Positions 1 through 13,944 are shown, counted from the stretch's first letter. The stretch: 64,000 nt of DNA from Leptodontidium sp. MPI-SDFR-AT-0119 (GCA_020726505.1 JAHLEZ010000023.1:248001-312000), one strand, 5' to 3'. Numbers and translations: made by a program. The notes: generated from the letters alone by a model not told the origin.

Positions 1-3000
1 CCTCACAGTTCAAACAACTCGCCACTCTCCTCTCCCGCAATAAACCCAGGACATGAGGGGCGTCCAGTCAGCCACTGCCAACCACGCTTCACCACCCAAC
101 GCACGTCGGTGGATTCGAGTTTCCCGGGTTCATCGTCCCTACGATCCGTCATCCAATAGCTTAAGTCGCGCTTCCCTGCCAACCCATCTCCTCACTCCTC
201 ACTCCATACATCTCTTGTCCTTTTCGCCCTTCCCAGCGCCACATCTTCCTCTCCCGAAGCAAGCGAAGGAGCCAAGCAAGCAAACAACCGCTTCATCCGC
301 CTAACAAACTAAACTCACTAAAACGGGAAATCGAGAGAGGAAAAAAAAAACAGAAAAGGAATCAACGAACGCACAACGCGAACGAGCGAACGAGCGAACG
401 AATGCAACACCAAACTGGCCACTGCATGCGAGCGATGCGAAACATGGGGACCGACTTACCTCGATCCCTACCCTACCTGCGCCACCACCTCTGTACGCCC
501 CTGTCCACGAAACCCAGATTCTCCCACACGGATCCATGGATCGAAACGGCGAAACTGCGAATCACCAAAAAGGGAAAAGGGATTCATGATAGCCAAGAGT
601 CCGCAAAGAGAGTCCTGCATGATGTGGCGTACCTCAATCTGACTTACGAAGTCATAGCCTCCCGGTCCCGTGGTTCGTTCGTTACTTACCTGGTAGGCTT
701 TTGCACTTCTCCTCTTTTTCCTTCGCCTTTTTGTTTACCTCCCACCCTCCCTTATGAATTTCAGCCCTTCTTTTCCTCGTTTGAAAGCAAAACCGCCCGA
801 AGAAGGATTTACTATTGCGGGGATAGATTCCCGCTTATCGCGCAAGAAGGCAGCCATCCATCCCTTGACGGGAGGCTTTCCCACCACCTTAGCGTTTCTT
901 TTTCTGTCTCGCGGATTCCTCTCCGCGACCGCCAGCGAGTCAGACACCACATGCCGTTTTCTTTCTTGTCTGTCTTGAATTACCATCCGATCTCAATCCA
1001 TCCGTCTTGTCCTGACATATCTGGGGGAGTTCGTCTGCGGATTTCATCTGCCCATATGTGGCCAGTGCTTCAGCCAGTGCTTTCACCCGGAAAGCCAAAG
1101 GTGGAGCTCAGTCCAATGTCTTGTAAAATGTCTAGAAAGTCTGTATCTAGTTTGAAGTTTCAGCATGCCTAGATCGTACTGCATATTGATTGGGCTTTGG
1201 ACATTTTGTGGTCCGGAAATATCCTGTCTAGATCTCGGGGTTTTTATATTTCTTACATTCGTGGGGGTTAACTCTTCGTGAACTACATTTTGCCTAGTTC
1301 TAGGTCTTTTGATGTGTTTTCAGCAGTGAAAGAAATGTGGGGGAGTCAAATCTATTTGCTAGAAAGTCACATGTTGCTCCTCTGATTGACTGTATCTGAT
1401 CTTGACAAACAAGTCCGACAAAGAGTGCCGAAAGGAGGATTATTCAACTCGAATAACACCAGATCTAATAGTCAACAGAAGCTCATTTCTAAAGTAGAGT
1501 TACGTTCTGTAAGAGAAGTTCTTAGCATTGCCACGTTTTAAGATATCTAGCGTCCCGTTGCACAAGGCGAAAATCCTCAAGTAAGATACTTTCCCTCCGT
1601 ACCCCTCCCTCATCTTCAAAAGTCACCACAAGTACCACAACCAAGAATCTACTTTCTCCACTCCCTCCTACCCCGCATTTACTTTGCCATCTAATCTATT
1701 CGGTCCCTGGCAGGATGCATTCGACCCGAATCATGCAACTGAATCCTTCCTTCCCATCCCTCCCTATAACACAATAACACCACCACACATATCCAACATC
1801 AAGCCCAAGAACCTCGCCGCTCTTTCATGCCTATCAAGAATCAATCTCCACAGCCTCGCATAATCCATCAATCCCACATGAGATCTAATCCTTACCACTG
1901 ACCAACTTCAGACTTCCACACTCAATCCCAAACCACCCACGCTCCGCACCGCATCGCGCGCATAACCAACAACTCACACCACGAACCTGTGCAACCACAG
2001 GTTACACAAACATAAAGTCCATAAAGCGATAACCAACCAGCTCTCCCCCCATCCAAAACAATATTCGTATCCTCGGTACCTGCGAACCGTCCCCCTCCGC
2101 ATCCACAGCCAGCCTGCCAGTCAGTCCAGTCAATCAGTCCGACTCAGCCTACTCTCAACGACATCGATGTCGTACAACTCCAACCTCACTCACTCACTAT
2201 CGCGAACGAACTCTCCCCAACTCCCACTCCCACACCCCCCGAATCGAATCACCACCCCGTACCACGCACCACTTCACGGAACCGGATCGCTCCTCCACAA
2301 CAAATGCAGTGCGACACGATCACGAACTGTCAAAACCCCATATTGGCGCTCGATCTGCCCGTCGTTTCTCTCCGTCTTCTCCTCTCCCCTCCTCCCCGCT
2401 ACCACTACCACTACTACTATACGGAGAGGAGACCCGGCGGGGAGGAGGAGAGAATGAAGGAGCCCGCACGCAAGCATAAGCACCAACATCACACAACATA
2501 CAACATACAATGCAACCTCTGGCTTTTTGCCACGATGAAGTCGGCTAGTGCGCGGGGATAAAATCCTTCCACTGACATACCCATTCATTCATTCACTGCC
2601 AATCTCAGCTTCCCCTTTCTTTCCATGTATTCGTCGTTTTCTCCCTCCCATTTTGCCTTTCTCCCACTAGCTACAGATACAAACACAATGCTCAACAACC
2701 CATAAATACTCTCTCAGGAGTCAGCACATGCTAAAAAGAATCCACTTGTTGCAATGAAAGAGGACTAAATTAGGCCAAGTCTTGTTAAAAACTGAACTTT
2801 GAGGAGATTTTGTGACAGAGGAGAGATGCCCCCCCCTTCTTTCTTCATTCGGTTCACTAATCATATACGGGTACGGTATGGACGGGTGCACAGCAGGATA
2901 CAAATACAATATATGCCAAGAGAACTGTCAGGCAAGCACCACACATGGCATGACGTCCGCCCAACATGCATGCATGCCCACTTACATACTGTACCGTACA

Positions 3001-3989
3001 TCCACCACCGAATAGAATAAAAACAGTGGCATGATGATATTGAAGGGTTGGTGCGTTGGTATCTACTTACGACTATCACGCATGTAAAAATAATGAGAAA
3101 ATTATTCACAAGCTTCTGAATTGCATTTATCCCGTAGACAGAGAGGTGAATCTTCATGTGGTAGTAACCACAGAGACATGCATGCTTCGTTGCAGGTTAC
3201 TAATTTCATTGAATTCCTCTCCTCTCCATCCTAATACCTTGATCCCAAAAAACAAAAGATTAGGTGGTGTGATGTATGAAAGTGCATCCTTACTAACTGC
3301 ACAACAAAACAAGCGAACGAACCTGCTCCCTCCCACATCCTCCCTCCATTCCGAATCTTTGGATACACAACCAGGCGTTACACAACCTTATATCCATCCA
3401 TATGGGCTGACTGACTGACAGCTTATTCTTATCCCATATACCGGTACAGTACAATCAGTCTATCTATCAGTGCATAGCATACTTTCCCATCTCCCTCCCC
3501 TTTCTCCCCTCCTCACAAACTCCAGCCTATTTCCCAAATACCAGTAAATTTTAAGCACAAGGAAAAGAAGAAAAAAAATGCAAACACCCAATCCAGTACA
3601 GCACACACCCCACCTTCCACTCCCTAAGAAACAAAACACCCTCCCTCTACTTATAGTAATCTAGTACTTACCTACCTACCTATCTACTTATCCGAGTACC
3701 CGAACTCCTGCAGTTAGTTGCACATCTTTCCCCCCCCCTCTACGTCTCCACGTCTCCACGTCTCCAAATCTCTACATAGACCCAAAACTAACTGAACGTG
3801 ATGGGGAAATAGTATCTTTGTTACCTTTTCAATCCAATTCAACAATACACACATGCGTACAAAAATTCTAATTCTACCCTACAATATTCATTCATTTTCA
3901 ACTCTCTCAATGTTACAGCCTAATCTATCCACCCAACCCCCCCCCCCCCTTCTTTCCTCTCACCTCCTCTGATACACAAACTCAAAAAC
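1..3989. other. Gene-free 4 kb stretch with C/T-rich low complexity
   Basis: No frame here shows family-like protein. The longest open frames (for example 402-1172 plus) are rich in S, P, R and H and follow C/T-rich DNA, as expected for fungal promoter or untranslated sequence. Visible simple repeats are an 8-bp GAACGAGC unit near 378-403, a 10-bp CGTCTCCA-type unit around 3745-3775, runs of TACC near 3668-3690 and 13 consecutive C at 3937-3949. The right part is probably the 3' flank of the ABC transporter that ends at 3990. The left part may be the leader of a gene outside the window. Confidence 0.5.
3937..3949. repeat. Poly-C tract, 13 bases
   Basis: Thirteen C in a row lie about 40 bp beyond the stop codon of the ABC transporter. 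Homopolymers of this length are often mis-sized in assemblies, so the exact count may be unreliable. Confidence 0.8.
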
Positions 3990-6900
3990 TCACCGTGCAC
4001 TCCCCACCCCACCCCCCTCAAGCAGTCCCGCCTCCCTAACAAGCTTCCAAAACGCGCCTCTCTGCTCCAGTAAATTCTCCGGGGTATCGAACTCCTTGAC
4101 CCTCCCGGCCTCGAGGACGACAATGCGGTCTGAGTCTAAGATAGTGTTGATGCGGTGTGCGATCGTGATGATCGTTCTCTTGCTGAAGAGGGGAGAGCGG
4201 AGGGTTGTTTGCAGTAGGGCGTCGGTCTCGACGTCGACGGCTGCGGTGGCTTCGTCTAGGACGAGAATGTTGGATGGTGTGAGGAGGGCGCGGGCGAGTG
4301 AGACGAGTTGTCGTTGGCCTTGGGAGAGGTTGGATCCGCTGTGTGGGGAGGGGTGGTTAGCTTGGTTGGACGTAAGCTGTGCTGGGTCTGGGGTAGCGGA
4401 GTGTGGATGAACAAGAGGAGCGGTTGAACGAAACTGGATGGAGTGGAGGGAGGGGTGGAGTGGAGTGAGGCAGTTGTGTAATGCCAGGCCATGCATGCCA
4501 TGTCAAACACCCAGCTAGTATCGGAGAACACTAGGTGCAATTTTGGCGTGTGAGCCAAGACGTCCACTTATCCATCCATCCAGCTCAAACTAGAGCCGAG
4601 AGCTACATGAAAAAGCGCATGTGATAGTCAATAGAGAGACGAACACAACATCGCAGCCTATCTATCTCTCGTCGTATGGCGCCAGTTGGGCACCACGAGA
4701 CCCAAGAGGGGACAGAAGGCGGACGAAATGTGGCGAGAATGTAGCGAAGGCGTGTTGTAGGTGTGATGGAACAATCATCCATCAACCTCTCACGACTCCG
4801 ACTCCGAACAGGGGATGACAGGCTGATGAGGGAAAATCCTGAAGACTATTCGGTTCAAGACGAACTAGAGAAATTATTGACTCACCCTTCGTGGATCTTA
4901 GCTTCTAGTCCACCACTCATGCTCGAGACATGTTCCTTCAACCGCGCATGTTCTAATGGTTCGCACACCATTCGTCAGCCAGCTGCCTTCTCTGCACGAC
5001 TCGCCGCTTGCAGGATCTGAGCACTCAGGTACCACATCCACAACTCCAGCAGCACGTTCCACCTGTCCATCGAATCCCGGGGATTGAGGATGAAGAGCAG
5101 CGACAGGGCGGGGGAAAAGATAGAGGGGGGAAACTTACCGAGTACGCTCCACAGTTCCGTGTCGTCGTGGACATGACCGGGATCCAAATTGTCCCGGATA
5201 GTGCCTTCGAAAAGAGCCGCATCCTGTGGGATGATGGCTAGACGACGCCTCAAATCTAGTAGACCTATCGTCGATGTGTTCAAGGCATCGATGCTGATAT
5301 TGCCCTCACTCGGCTCGATGATGCGGAAGAGTGCAAGGGTCAGGGAGGATTTCCCCGCTCCAGTACGACCTACTACACCAATCTTCTCATGCGGCTTGAT
5401 ATCAAGGTGGATGTTCTTGAGTACGAGGTCCAATCCCTCCCGGTATCTGGTGCTGTAGTTGTTGAAGTTCACGGAGCCGGACGCGGGCCAGCTGATTGGA
5501 GGGCGGTGTCGGTGAAGGACTTCGGGAGCTTCACTTGGCAGTCGTGCGTACTCCAGAACTCGTTCCACGGACACAATGTTCGTCTCTACCTCGACGGTTT
5601 GGCGAACGATCCAGTTCAGGGATTGGGTAATTTGGAGGGCATACGACATGGCGAGACCGACCATGCCTTCGTCGAGATCACGGCCTGTGGTCACCGCGAT
5701 AATGGCGAAGCCGGCGGCACTGACGATGATGATAGAACCAAGAAACTCCAGTCGTACAGCGAGCCATCTACACAAGACGAGACATAAGCAACGGAGTAAA
5801 GTACCGAGACCAGAAACACATACCTGTTCGCGTTGATCGAGGGGAAGTACGCACGAAGATTGGCATCCACCCGCCATTCGTTCTCCTGCGCGAAACGCTG
5901 TTGCTGTCGGTAGGCCCGAATGGTCGTGATACCACCGAGTGACTCTTGGAAATGGGCATAGATAGGACTTCGGCTCACACTATCCAGACGCTTGAGTTCC
6001 CGAGAGGTTCTCAGGTAGTATCGCTGGACCCAGTAATACACCGCCGCTAATGGCAGGATGAAGGCAGTGAAGGCAGGGGTCGTTGTCGAGATAACGGCCA
6101 GGGTGAAGATTGCCCGGGCACTGTTAACGAATAGCATATTAAACGTGCGTGCAAGGACCTAATCGCTGTCAATAACGACAGCCAGCAAGCTGGTAACACA
6201 GATAAACTCACTTCGTCTACCCGGTAAATATCGCTACACGGTGATTGGAGTCAGTTAAAACAGCGACGTGAAATCGGAAAGCGTGGGGTAGCACAACGTG
6301 CAGGTCGACAAATGAGCTATGGCGACAGAGAGTGAATATGCACCGTGATTAATGCATAGCTGCGGCGTCTCCAAACCACTTGGTGGCACCATACTTCTGC
6401 TTGAATCGAGAATTCTGGAGTCAAGCGTTATGCATGCTCTGTCATCCCCGCAGAAGGAATCGATTCGGAGGGAAGGAGGAACCGCCAGTGGCGGTCAATA
6501 ACCACGGTTACGCTCCATCCCAAGAAATTGGATCATGAGAAAGTGCAAGGATGTGGGGACAAACGAACCTTGAGAATCTGTTGAGGATACGACCTGCCGG
6601 TGTTCTGAAGAATGGTTGATTAGTCACAGTCGTACCGTATCAAGCCTCTTCGGCTCGCTCGAGGCAAAGGCAAGGCACACTCACGTTTCGAAGAAGCTCA
6701 TCGGCGACCTAAAAATGGCAAACGCCATCCTCTCGTGTAGTTTCCTCGACGCCTGCGGGAACCAGTTTAGCTTCCGTCCCGTACTTGGCCTCGGCGTGCA
6801 TGCAGAGTGCCGGGGAGATCAGACCAACTTACCTCGATGGAGCAGAAAATCCAGAGAATCAAGGTCTGGACCACGACGAGCAAGGCACCGCCGATGCCGA

Positions 6901-9900
6901 AGGCAAAGTACACACCGATGAACTTACCAACGTGTGGATTTCTGCCTTCGGCGCCATTGACAGCGGCCCACTTCTTCAGCCAAACGCTTCCCCCTGTGAC
7001 AGTTAGCAAACTGTCAAACAGATAGAGGGGTTGGTTGATATGACCGGTCTTGGGGAGCTGTGCATGAAGAAAACAAAAGGAAATTAGAGCGCGTTCGAGG
7101 CCAATGCATCTTACCGATTTGTGCTGTTTGTCCGCCGATCAACATCAGGCCGTAGATTGCCACCGCAAACAAGTTGCTCGTCTTGGCGTATTCGGCGTAA
7201 ACTAGCCATGCATGTCAGTCATGGGTGGGCACCGAGAACCGGGGAACATACCATCCCATTTTACCTTCCCCTGTTCAGAGAACTCCTTATTTTTGCTTTT
7301 GTGACCATCCTCTTCGTCTCGAAGTTTGCCCCGAGGACCCTTGAAGCTGGCTGTACTGGCCCGTCTGAGGGTCCCTGTGCTCCCCTTCCGTTTCTTGACT
7401 CCAGACCCCGCTCCAGGTCGAATGGGTTGGAGGAGAGTCAAACGCTCTTGAGCCTCTTCAATCTCATCGTCCTTTTCGTCCTTGTCTGGTTGTTCAACAT
7501 CAATGATTGTTGATGAGTCACTGGAAGTTGTCTCTGACTCTGTAGACGAATCCTGATTGTTGCTGTTTGTCTTGATCAGGGTCGCGATATCTCCTTTCAT
7601 GGCCATGACTTGATTGTAAGTGCCGCGCTCGGTGATTCTACCTTCTCGGATAAGGCAGATGAAATCTGCTTCCATCAAAACCGGGATGGAGTTGGTAGCC
7701 AAGACTCTTGTCTTCCCACTGAGCAATCCGTTTGGTCCCAGAACATTCTCAATCAAATGTCTTCCAACATGTTGATCAACGGCTGATAGACAGTCATCAA
7801 GTAGATAGATATCAGCTCTGGCATAGACAGCTCGTGCGAGGGTCAATCGGGCTTTCTGGCCTCCCGAGAGAGATATTCCACGTTCTCCAACTTCAGTCTC
7901 GTCACCATCAGGCAGCTGAGCGAAATCCTCCGTCAACGCACAAGCCTTGATACACTTGTCGTAAAACACAGGGTCCCATTTGTGGCCGAAGCAAATGTTG
8001 TCCTTGACGCTGGCATTCATAACCCAAGCTTGTTGAGCAACATAGGCAGTCTGTCCATGTACAGTGACAGAACCCTCGACCTTCCACAGATCTCCAAGTA
8101 AAGCCTGAAGAAACGAAGACTTGCCGGCTCCGACTCTGCCGACAATGCAGGTAAGCTCGCCCTTGGATGCGGTGAAGTTGATATCTTCCAGAGTATTCTT
8201 GCCAGAATGTCTGTCCCAGGAGAAAGTACCATCACGGATCTTCAAAGATTCTTCGCCGTTCTCCTCAACAGCACCCCGAAGGATGACTGCGTCGGCCTGG
8301 AGTTCCTCAGCTGTGAAGAAAGCAGTCAATCTGCCAACTGCGACAGAGGCTTCAATGATCGATGTGATAACCATAGGTAAGATAGCCAGAGGGAAAGTAA
8401 GGAGGTTGAAGAGCGTCAGAGCAGTGAACACGATGTCGGTGGTCAACGGCGTATCTTGTGTCAAGACAAAAACAGTGAAGGTCGAGCAAGAAACCAGGAA
8501 AGGAGTAGTAGACCAAGTAAAATTGGCCACGGATTGAGCCGCACCAATCTTCCTGAGTGTCTTCAACTCCAGATCATTTCGTACATAGTTGAGTTTCTGC
8601 ATGAAAGCACTGCCCCAAGCATACAACTTGATGCTCTTCATGTTGTTGATTATCTCGGCAATAAGTCTTGTTCTTTGATCCTATTGATTGGACAGTTAGC
8701 TGAATGTCCTTGCGCGCGTACAAAATCCAAATGCGAAGTTGCCGATATATCCACTCGCTCCCCCTAAAATGGGGTAATGTCAACACCAAAAATCAACCTA
8801 CCTTATTCTTCATCTGCTCCTTCTGCAACGTCTTCATCAATCTAGCAATCAAGCCATTAATCGGGATCATAAGCACCATCGCGCCCACACCAGCCAACAT
8901 GCTCAATCCAACCAGTTGATACAAACTGGCCATACACAGGATAATCTGATACGGCGCACTCCAAAGCTGCTGACCATACTGTGTCAGATCCTGCAGTCTC
9001 TGCGTATCGACCGCCATGTAATTGACAATGTCACCTGTAGACTTCGACGCCCGACCTTCGTTGGAAAGTTTCAGCGATTTGCCGTAGATGGCTGCTGTGA
9101 GCGCAGTCTTGATACGCATTCCCGTCTCGAAGGCACGCTGGAAGTACTGATGGAGAGCCATAGTTTGACCTACAGATACCGCGAACATAGCCAGTGCGAT
9201 AGCCACACCTCTGATCGGCGGCTCCGGAGGATTTGGGTTGTCTTTCTTGTATGAACCTATGAATTTAATCAGCAGTCTCAGTAATTGCGGCTGTACGAAA
9301 GCCAGAGTATCAGAGACCGTCTTGAAAAGCGAGCCTCGGAAATACGGGCCGGAGAAAGAATGGAAGATGGCGATCCAGAGACTGGGGTTCTTCTTATGCT
9401 CCAGCTCGTAGTCCCATGCTTCCTGGAAGGTTGCGCCGGTTGCTTTCGTAGTGTCTCGTTTGGCGAGGTTCCAGAGATCGTCTTCAGTTAGGTATTTTTT
9501 GTAGCCGTATCGCATCATGGGTGTCATCCAGCTAAAAGTCAGAATGGAGAAGACGGTAGCGTATTCGACTGGACATTCCTCATCATCTCCAATGGCATGA
9601 TAATCACTCGTCTTCTTCTCGACCAGCCATTCCAGCGCAAATTCGACCCAGGATAGCGCAAAGCCGAAGCAGTATGCGATGAAGTATGAAAGGTGGTGAC
9701 GGTAGACTTGTTGAGAGAGAAGAGATCGCAATTTGACAGACCAGGCAATTAGGATGAATAGCCAGTAAAACAGCACCACGCCATTGGGATTCCGTAACCT
9801 GCTATGCTCAAGCCATTGGATTGTAAATATAACGCCCAGAGACAGAATCGTCAATATGCTTGTCCAGAACCGGAAATCGCCAGCCCATACGTCGGGGTAA

Positions 9901-10493
9901 TTGAGGATTTGGAAAAGCAATTGGACTGCTACCGATATGCCAATTGCTACTATAAGTGCCTGTTGAAAGTCAGTAAGGTCCATCTTCAAAATTACACCAA
10001 TTTTCCTCTCCTCTCCCCGTCCAATTCCACCTCCAATTCGTAATTTATGATTCATAAGCCCACCCTCTCCCCCCACCTGAGAATTTCCTCCCCATCCTCC
10101 AATCCCCAAATAGAAAAAGGAATAAGCACCAACCTGCTTCGTCCAAAAATGCCAATCCTTCTTAACCTCCGCGCGCTGTTTCCTCTTGACCAACCACCAA
10201 ACCGCAACAGCCCCAAACAGAATCCCATAGACCGCCACGCTCGAGACCCACACATCCATAAAGCACGGAGTGAAATCATAGCGGTACTGGCTCAGCGGAC
10301 CCCAGCCCTCGACGTCGCCGCAGAAGGGCTGGTGCCGGGTTGTGGTTGAGGAGAGGTAGTGGCTGCCATAATTTGGAGTGTGTTGTGAGGAGGAGAGGTT
10401 CTGCGAGGAGAGCTCCGATGTGCTGCTGTATACGTTGGGTCGCGAGTGTAGACCGCTGAAGGAGCCGGTGTTGAGGATTCGTTGCGAGGACAT
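3990..10493 (-). CDS. ABCC (MRP/YCF1-type) full-size ABC transporter
   Basis: Probable vacuolar-membrane pump for glutathione conjugates and metal-thiol complexes; the role is from family knowledge (yeast YCF1, human MRP1). I read 12 exons: 10493-10134, 9959-8802, 8680-7252, 7201-7115, 6993-6833, 6752-6685, 6604-6569, 6233-6212, 6158-5824, 5767-5139, 4952-4886, 4338-3990. They sum to 4701 nt and give 1566 residues, close to YCF1 (1515). An N-terminal TMD0 is followed by TMD1, NBD1 (Walker [10 protein letters not shown] near residue 687, signature LSGGQ, Walker B IYLLDD), TMD2 and NBD2 (GRTGAGKSS near 1353, signature LSQGQ, Walker B ILVLDE). Start: the ATG at 10491-10493 opens [10 protein letters not shown]; an in-frame ATG at 10590-10592 is less likely. 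Intron 1 (9960-10133) is a multiple of three without stops, so retention would stay in frame. The last intron (547 nt) is unusually long. Two micro-exons of 36 and 22 nt occur. Confidence 0.93.
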
Positions 10494-12525
10494 TGTTGCT
10501 GGCTGCCCTCTGCCAGGTAGATATGCTGGTCGGCCGGTCTGCTTTCTTGTATCTGTCGTGTAGAATTCCCTTTCTGGTTGCACTCCAATCAATGCCCCTT
10601 CCTCGATATCCTCCTACTTCCTCTGTATTTCGAATCGCTGGGGAGTTGGTGTCGTCCTGCCTGTCCAGTAACTTCGTAGGTCGAGGAGTGGAGAGGATAG
10701 TGAGTGAGTGTTGTTGCTGCTGCGGTTGTTGAAAGTGAGCGGAGTGAAGCTCTCTTCCTCTGTCGCTCACTTAATGTCGTCGTCGTCGTCGTCGTCGCTG
10801 TCCTACCTAATGTACCTATCCAAACCAAACTTCTCTCTCTAGGAAAGTCGTCAGAGGCTGTCTGTCTTCGCTCTCGCTCAAAATATAGGCAGGTTAGGTA
10901 AGGTGAGGTAAAGATTCTGGATCGGCGAATGGAACAGCTTGGTCGGGTCGGGATTAAGGACTAGTGTACTCCGATCGCAGCATCTGACAAAGCCAAAAAT
11001 CCCACTCCACTTTTCGAGCTTCGAGGTCTGCTTCCTGGTGCTTCTGATCCTTGTCTCTCTTTCTCTCTCTTAAAGACTGAGTCAAGATTCAAGAGTGGCG
11101 AAGTGAGACGTGTGTGCATTGATTGACGTCTTTAAGAAACTAACCTACTCATCATGGATTAAAATTGGTAATTGCACCTATTAAATATCACAGTATCAAT
11201 TACCTACCTAGATGTATCAGACCCCGTACAACAAAGAAAGCAAGCAGTGTCACAGCAATTCAGATGATTTCCCTTCTATTTGGTAGGTTTTGGTAAGTTT
11301 TGGTTACTCCGATCTGTGGAACCATCTCATGTTTGATTTGGTTTGATGAGATGGTTTGGCCTGAGGAGAGAGCTGTGGAGTGAGCTACGAGATCGTCTTT
11401 GCCCAGGGTGTGATTGGTGGACGTCATCATCAAGCTTTCTCACCGTTCAATTATCCTAGCTCATAGCCCAGCAAGGCAAGCTCCATTTGAGGAACAATTC
11501 AATCCCACAGTAAAAAATTGTCTCTTTACTCCGCAGCGTCTCCAGAAGATATGTCTCAAATTCCCATCCCCAAAGGCAGAATTATCCCGTATCACAACAA
11601 AATCCGCGGAACCGGGATTTTCTAGGTAATTAATTTACAACAACTCCGTAAGTAAGTGGAGCGGGGTGGAAATCAAAGACACAGCCTTGTAAACGAGGCT
11701 GGGTAGTCCCAACTCCGAACAATCGGGATCACAAAATATATATTCTTCATGCCGTGTTCAAGACATTGGTTTTCCTAATCCAGGCACGGTTTTGCGGACT
11801 TGTCCATACATGATCCAGATGCTCTACTAATCATCCGCTATAGCTGAGGGTCTCGATTTCTGCAAACCTAATCCGTTGGATCAAGCTGAAGGTCTGCAAG
11901 GCTATCTACCTACCTTGTTCGAAGCAGCTCAACACATTCGTTTATTCACATGTATCACTCCAAAATAAGCCCCAATACATTCTCAATGCAATTTTCCTTC
12001 ATTCATTGACTACCTATCAGACACTGGACAGTCCTCGCAAAGCGCCAGGAGCAATGTAAGTAAAAAAGAAGTCGAGGTTGAAGGTTGAAGAAAACAGATG
12101 TAGCAGCAAAAGTTACCCCGGTATTTTCGCCCCTCTAGGAATCTTTGCCAGTAGTCATCAAACATCCCTCCCTCCTTTCTTACGCAACGAAGAGGAAAGA
12201 AACAGACAAACAGACGAGACCGGATCAGATATCCCAGCCACTTTCACGCCATTTACCCCAAAAAGCGAAAGTGTTCGAGGATGGAATATCAAGCAGATTT
12301 ATGCGTATCCCAAACCCGGCCAACAATGCCCAAATCAAGAGCCTACCACCGGATGTGTCGTGTGAAAAAATGAAAGAAGAGAACCCGAATGTCCATACAT
12401 GAAGAGGCAGCGACAGGCGAGGCGAAAATCGTCAAATCGTATGCAGGGTATCATCCTATCGAAGTCGTAATAAGACCCAAGTCTCAACCTGAGAAGGCAT
12501 TCCCATCGATCAAGATGTAACTTTT
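10494..12525. other. Intergenic: ABC transporter promoter and 3' flank of the bHLH gene
   Basis: No gene is supported in these 2 kb. Both flanking genes lie on the minus strand, so the left half is the likely promoter of the ABC transporter and 12.1-12.5 kb is probably the 3' untranslated region of the bHLH gene. Seven tandem GTC triplets at 10776-10796 lie in the presumed 5' leader of the transporter. Confidence 0.5.
10776..10796. repeat. (GTC)7 microsatellite
   Basis: Seven perfect GTC units lie 280-300 bp upstream of the transporter start codon, probably in its leader or promoter. Confidence 0.85.
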
Positions 12526-13370
12526 CTAGTTGTCTCCACCCATACCATCTTCCTTCTTGGGAGCCAAACCGGCACTCTGGCAGGTCTTCTTCCAGGTCTC
12601 AACCTCGCGCCATGCTCGCTCGCACTCTGCCTTCAACTTATCATTGCTGGCGCTGAGCTCGGCAATGGCTTGTTCGGTAAGGAGCTTCTCGAGAGTCCAT
12701 TTTTCAATGTTTTGTGTTTCATTCTCCTTCAATTGTGTGATGAACTGGACAGCACGTTGGAGGATTGAACCCTTATTCTTCTCACACCCGGGGACGATCT
12801 TGGCCAACTCGTTGATACCCTCGTTAATGGTTTCTCTGCGACGACGCTCAACTACATTTTGTCAGTACCATTTCCGAAAAGATTGGGATCTGCGTCCGAC
12901 TTACCCTCCTTGTGGTTGTCCTTCCGGACTTTGTGCCACTCCTCAGAACCAACAGCTGGCTTGCTAACCCTACCGGAGTGTACATTGCCATCACCATAAA
13001 CCATCGAGTCTTGTTGGCTGTTATCCATGAAGGAATCGTTGCGATCGCCGTCGGAGCCTTGAGTAGCGAATGAGACGTCGGTAGGTTGGGGAACAGTCAT
13101 AGTAGGGTAGATACCAGCAAGCGCAGCGGCAGCAGTAGACGCATGCTCGCCGTTGTGGTCCAGATGGCCTCCTTGATGGAGGTTATAGTCTTGAAGGGCC
13201 TCAACGTCCTGCTGATCCTTGCTGGAGTTGGGCGAGATACGCTTGTTACCACCTCGTCGCGTGTCATCAGCTGATTCCGAATCGCGCTTCCGCTTCTGGG
13301 AGCCATCGTCGCCGCGCATGGCGTTCGCAACCTCCTGCAAGCCTGAGTGTTCAAGATCCATGTCAGACAT
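12526..13370 (-). CDS. cbf1: CBF1-type bHLH transcription factor
   Basis: Nuclear regulator expected to bind the CACGTG E-box; yeast Cbf1 acts at centromere CDEI and in methionine and phosphate control (family knowledge). Exons 13370-12905 and 12851-12526 give 263 residues with a 53-nt intron (GTAAGT donor, TGTAG acceptor). The N-terminal half is acidic and disordered with a basic patch (SQKRKRDSES). The bHLH begins KVRKDNHKE, crosses the intron into VERRRRETINEGINELAKIV, then has a helix with NKGSILQRAVQFI. The basic region carries the H/E/R residues typical of E-box binders. A leucine-rich coiled coil follows (EKWTLEKLL to AELSASNDKLKAE). The intron splits the basic region. Three CACGTG palindromes upstream suggest autoregulation. 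Confidence 0.92.
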
Positions 13371-13700
13371 CTTTCTTGGCTGGTCTGCCTAACTCGTGAC
13401 GAGCGTGGCGATATGATTCGTAGAGAGGGGGGTTATGGGATCCGAGAGGCGCAGATGACCTCGAGGGGTTGGCAAGAAGATTTTAAGGCTGAAGCTGTTC
13501 TATCGGAGCGACAGATGACGTGTTCTACCGAGCTTTGCACAAGTACAACAAGTCGAAGTACTGCGGTCCTTAATTCGTGAGAAGTCTAGTTGATTCGCGC
13601 CGATGGAGGTTTCTCGAAGCGCTCCGCTGCAGTAGTTCGCTGAGGTCTTCTGTCGCGACGAACGTTTTTGTACCCTACGCAGTTGTACCTACAAGGTCAG

Positions 13701-13706
13701 CACGTG
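13701..13706. promoter_or_regulatory. CACGTG E-box, 331 bp upstream of cbf1
   Basis: Perfect palindromic E-box. Read on the minus strand it is ACACGTGC, one base off the yeast CBF1 consensus RTCACRTG on each side. Binding is inferred. Confidence 0.45.
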
Positions 13707-13917
13707 TCATTGCAGATGAGGTACCACATTGCTTTTGCGCTCTCATGCGCTGACGGAAGGAGTGATGAGATGGCCATCCATTGCTTCGCTCGACAGGTCA
13801 CTCTGAGGGTAACGACGCGCTGGCGCAGTGACAGTAAGAGCCCGTCCGACAGCCCTTAGTTGAAGAGAGGAGTGCGGGACTGGTGCAAACAAGAGACATT
13901 GTTTGACCGGCAGGACT

Positions 13918-13944
13918 GTAGGTAGGTAGGTAGGTAGGTAGGTA
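13918..13944. repeat. (GTAG)n tetranucleotide microsatellite
   Basis: More than six consecutive GTAG units lie about 550 bp upstream of cbf1. Confidence 0.85.

Noticed and set aside
402..1172. 256-codon plus-strand open frame
   Set aside because: Composition follows C/T-rich DNA (S, P, R, H), there is no domain or hydrophobic pattern, and overlapping frames on the other strand are equally open.
2167..3418. Several 60-120-codon frames in the left gene-free stretch
   Set aside because: Low-complexity histidine/proline/threonine content with no splice partners. They look like chance frames in promoter DNA.
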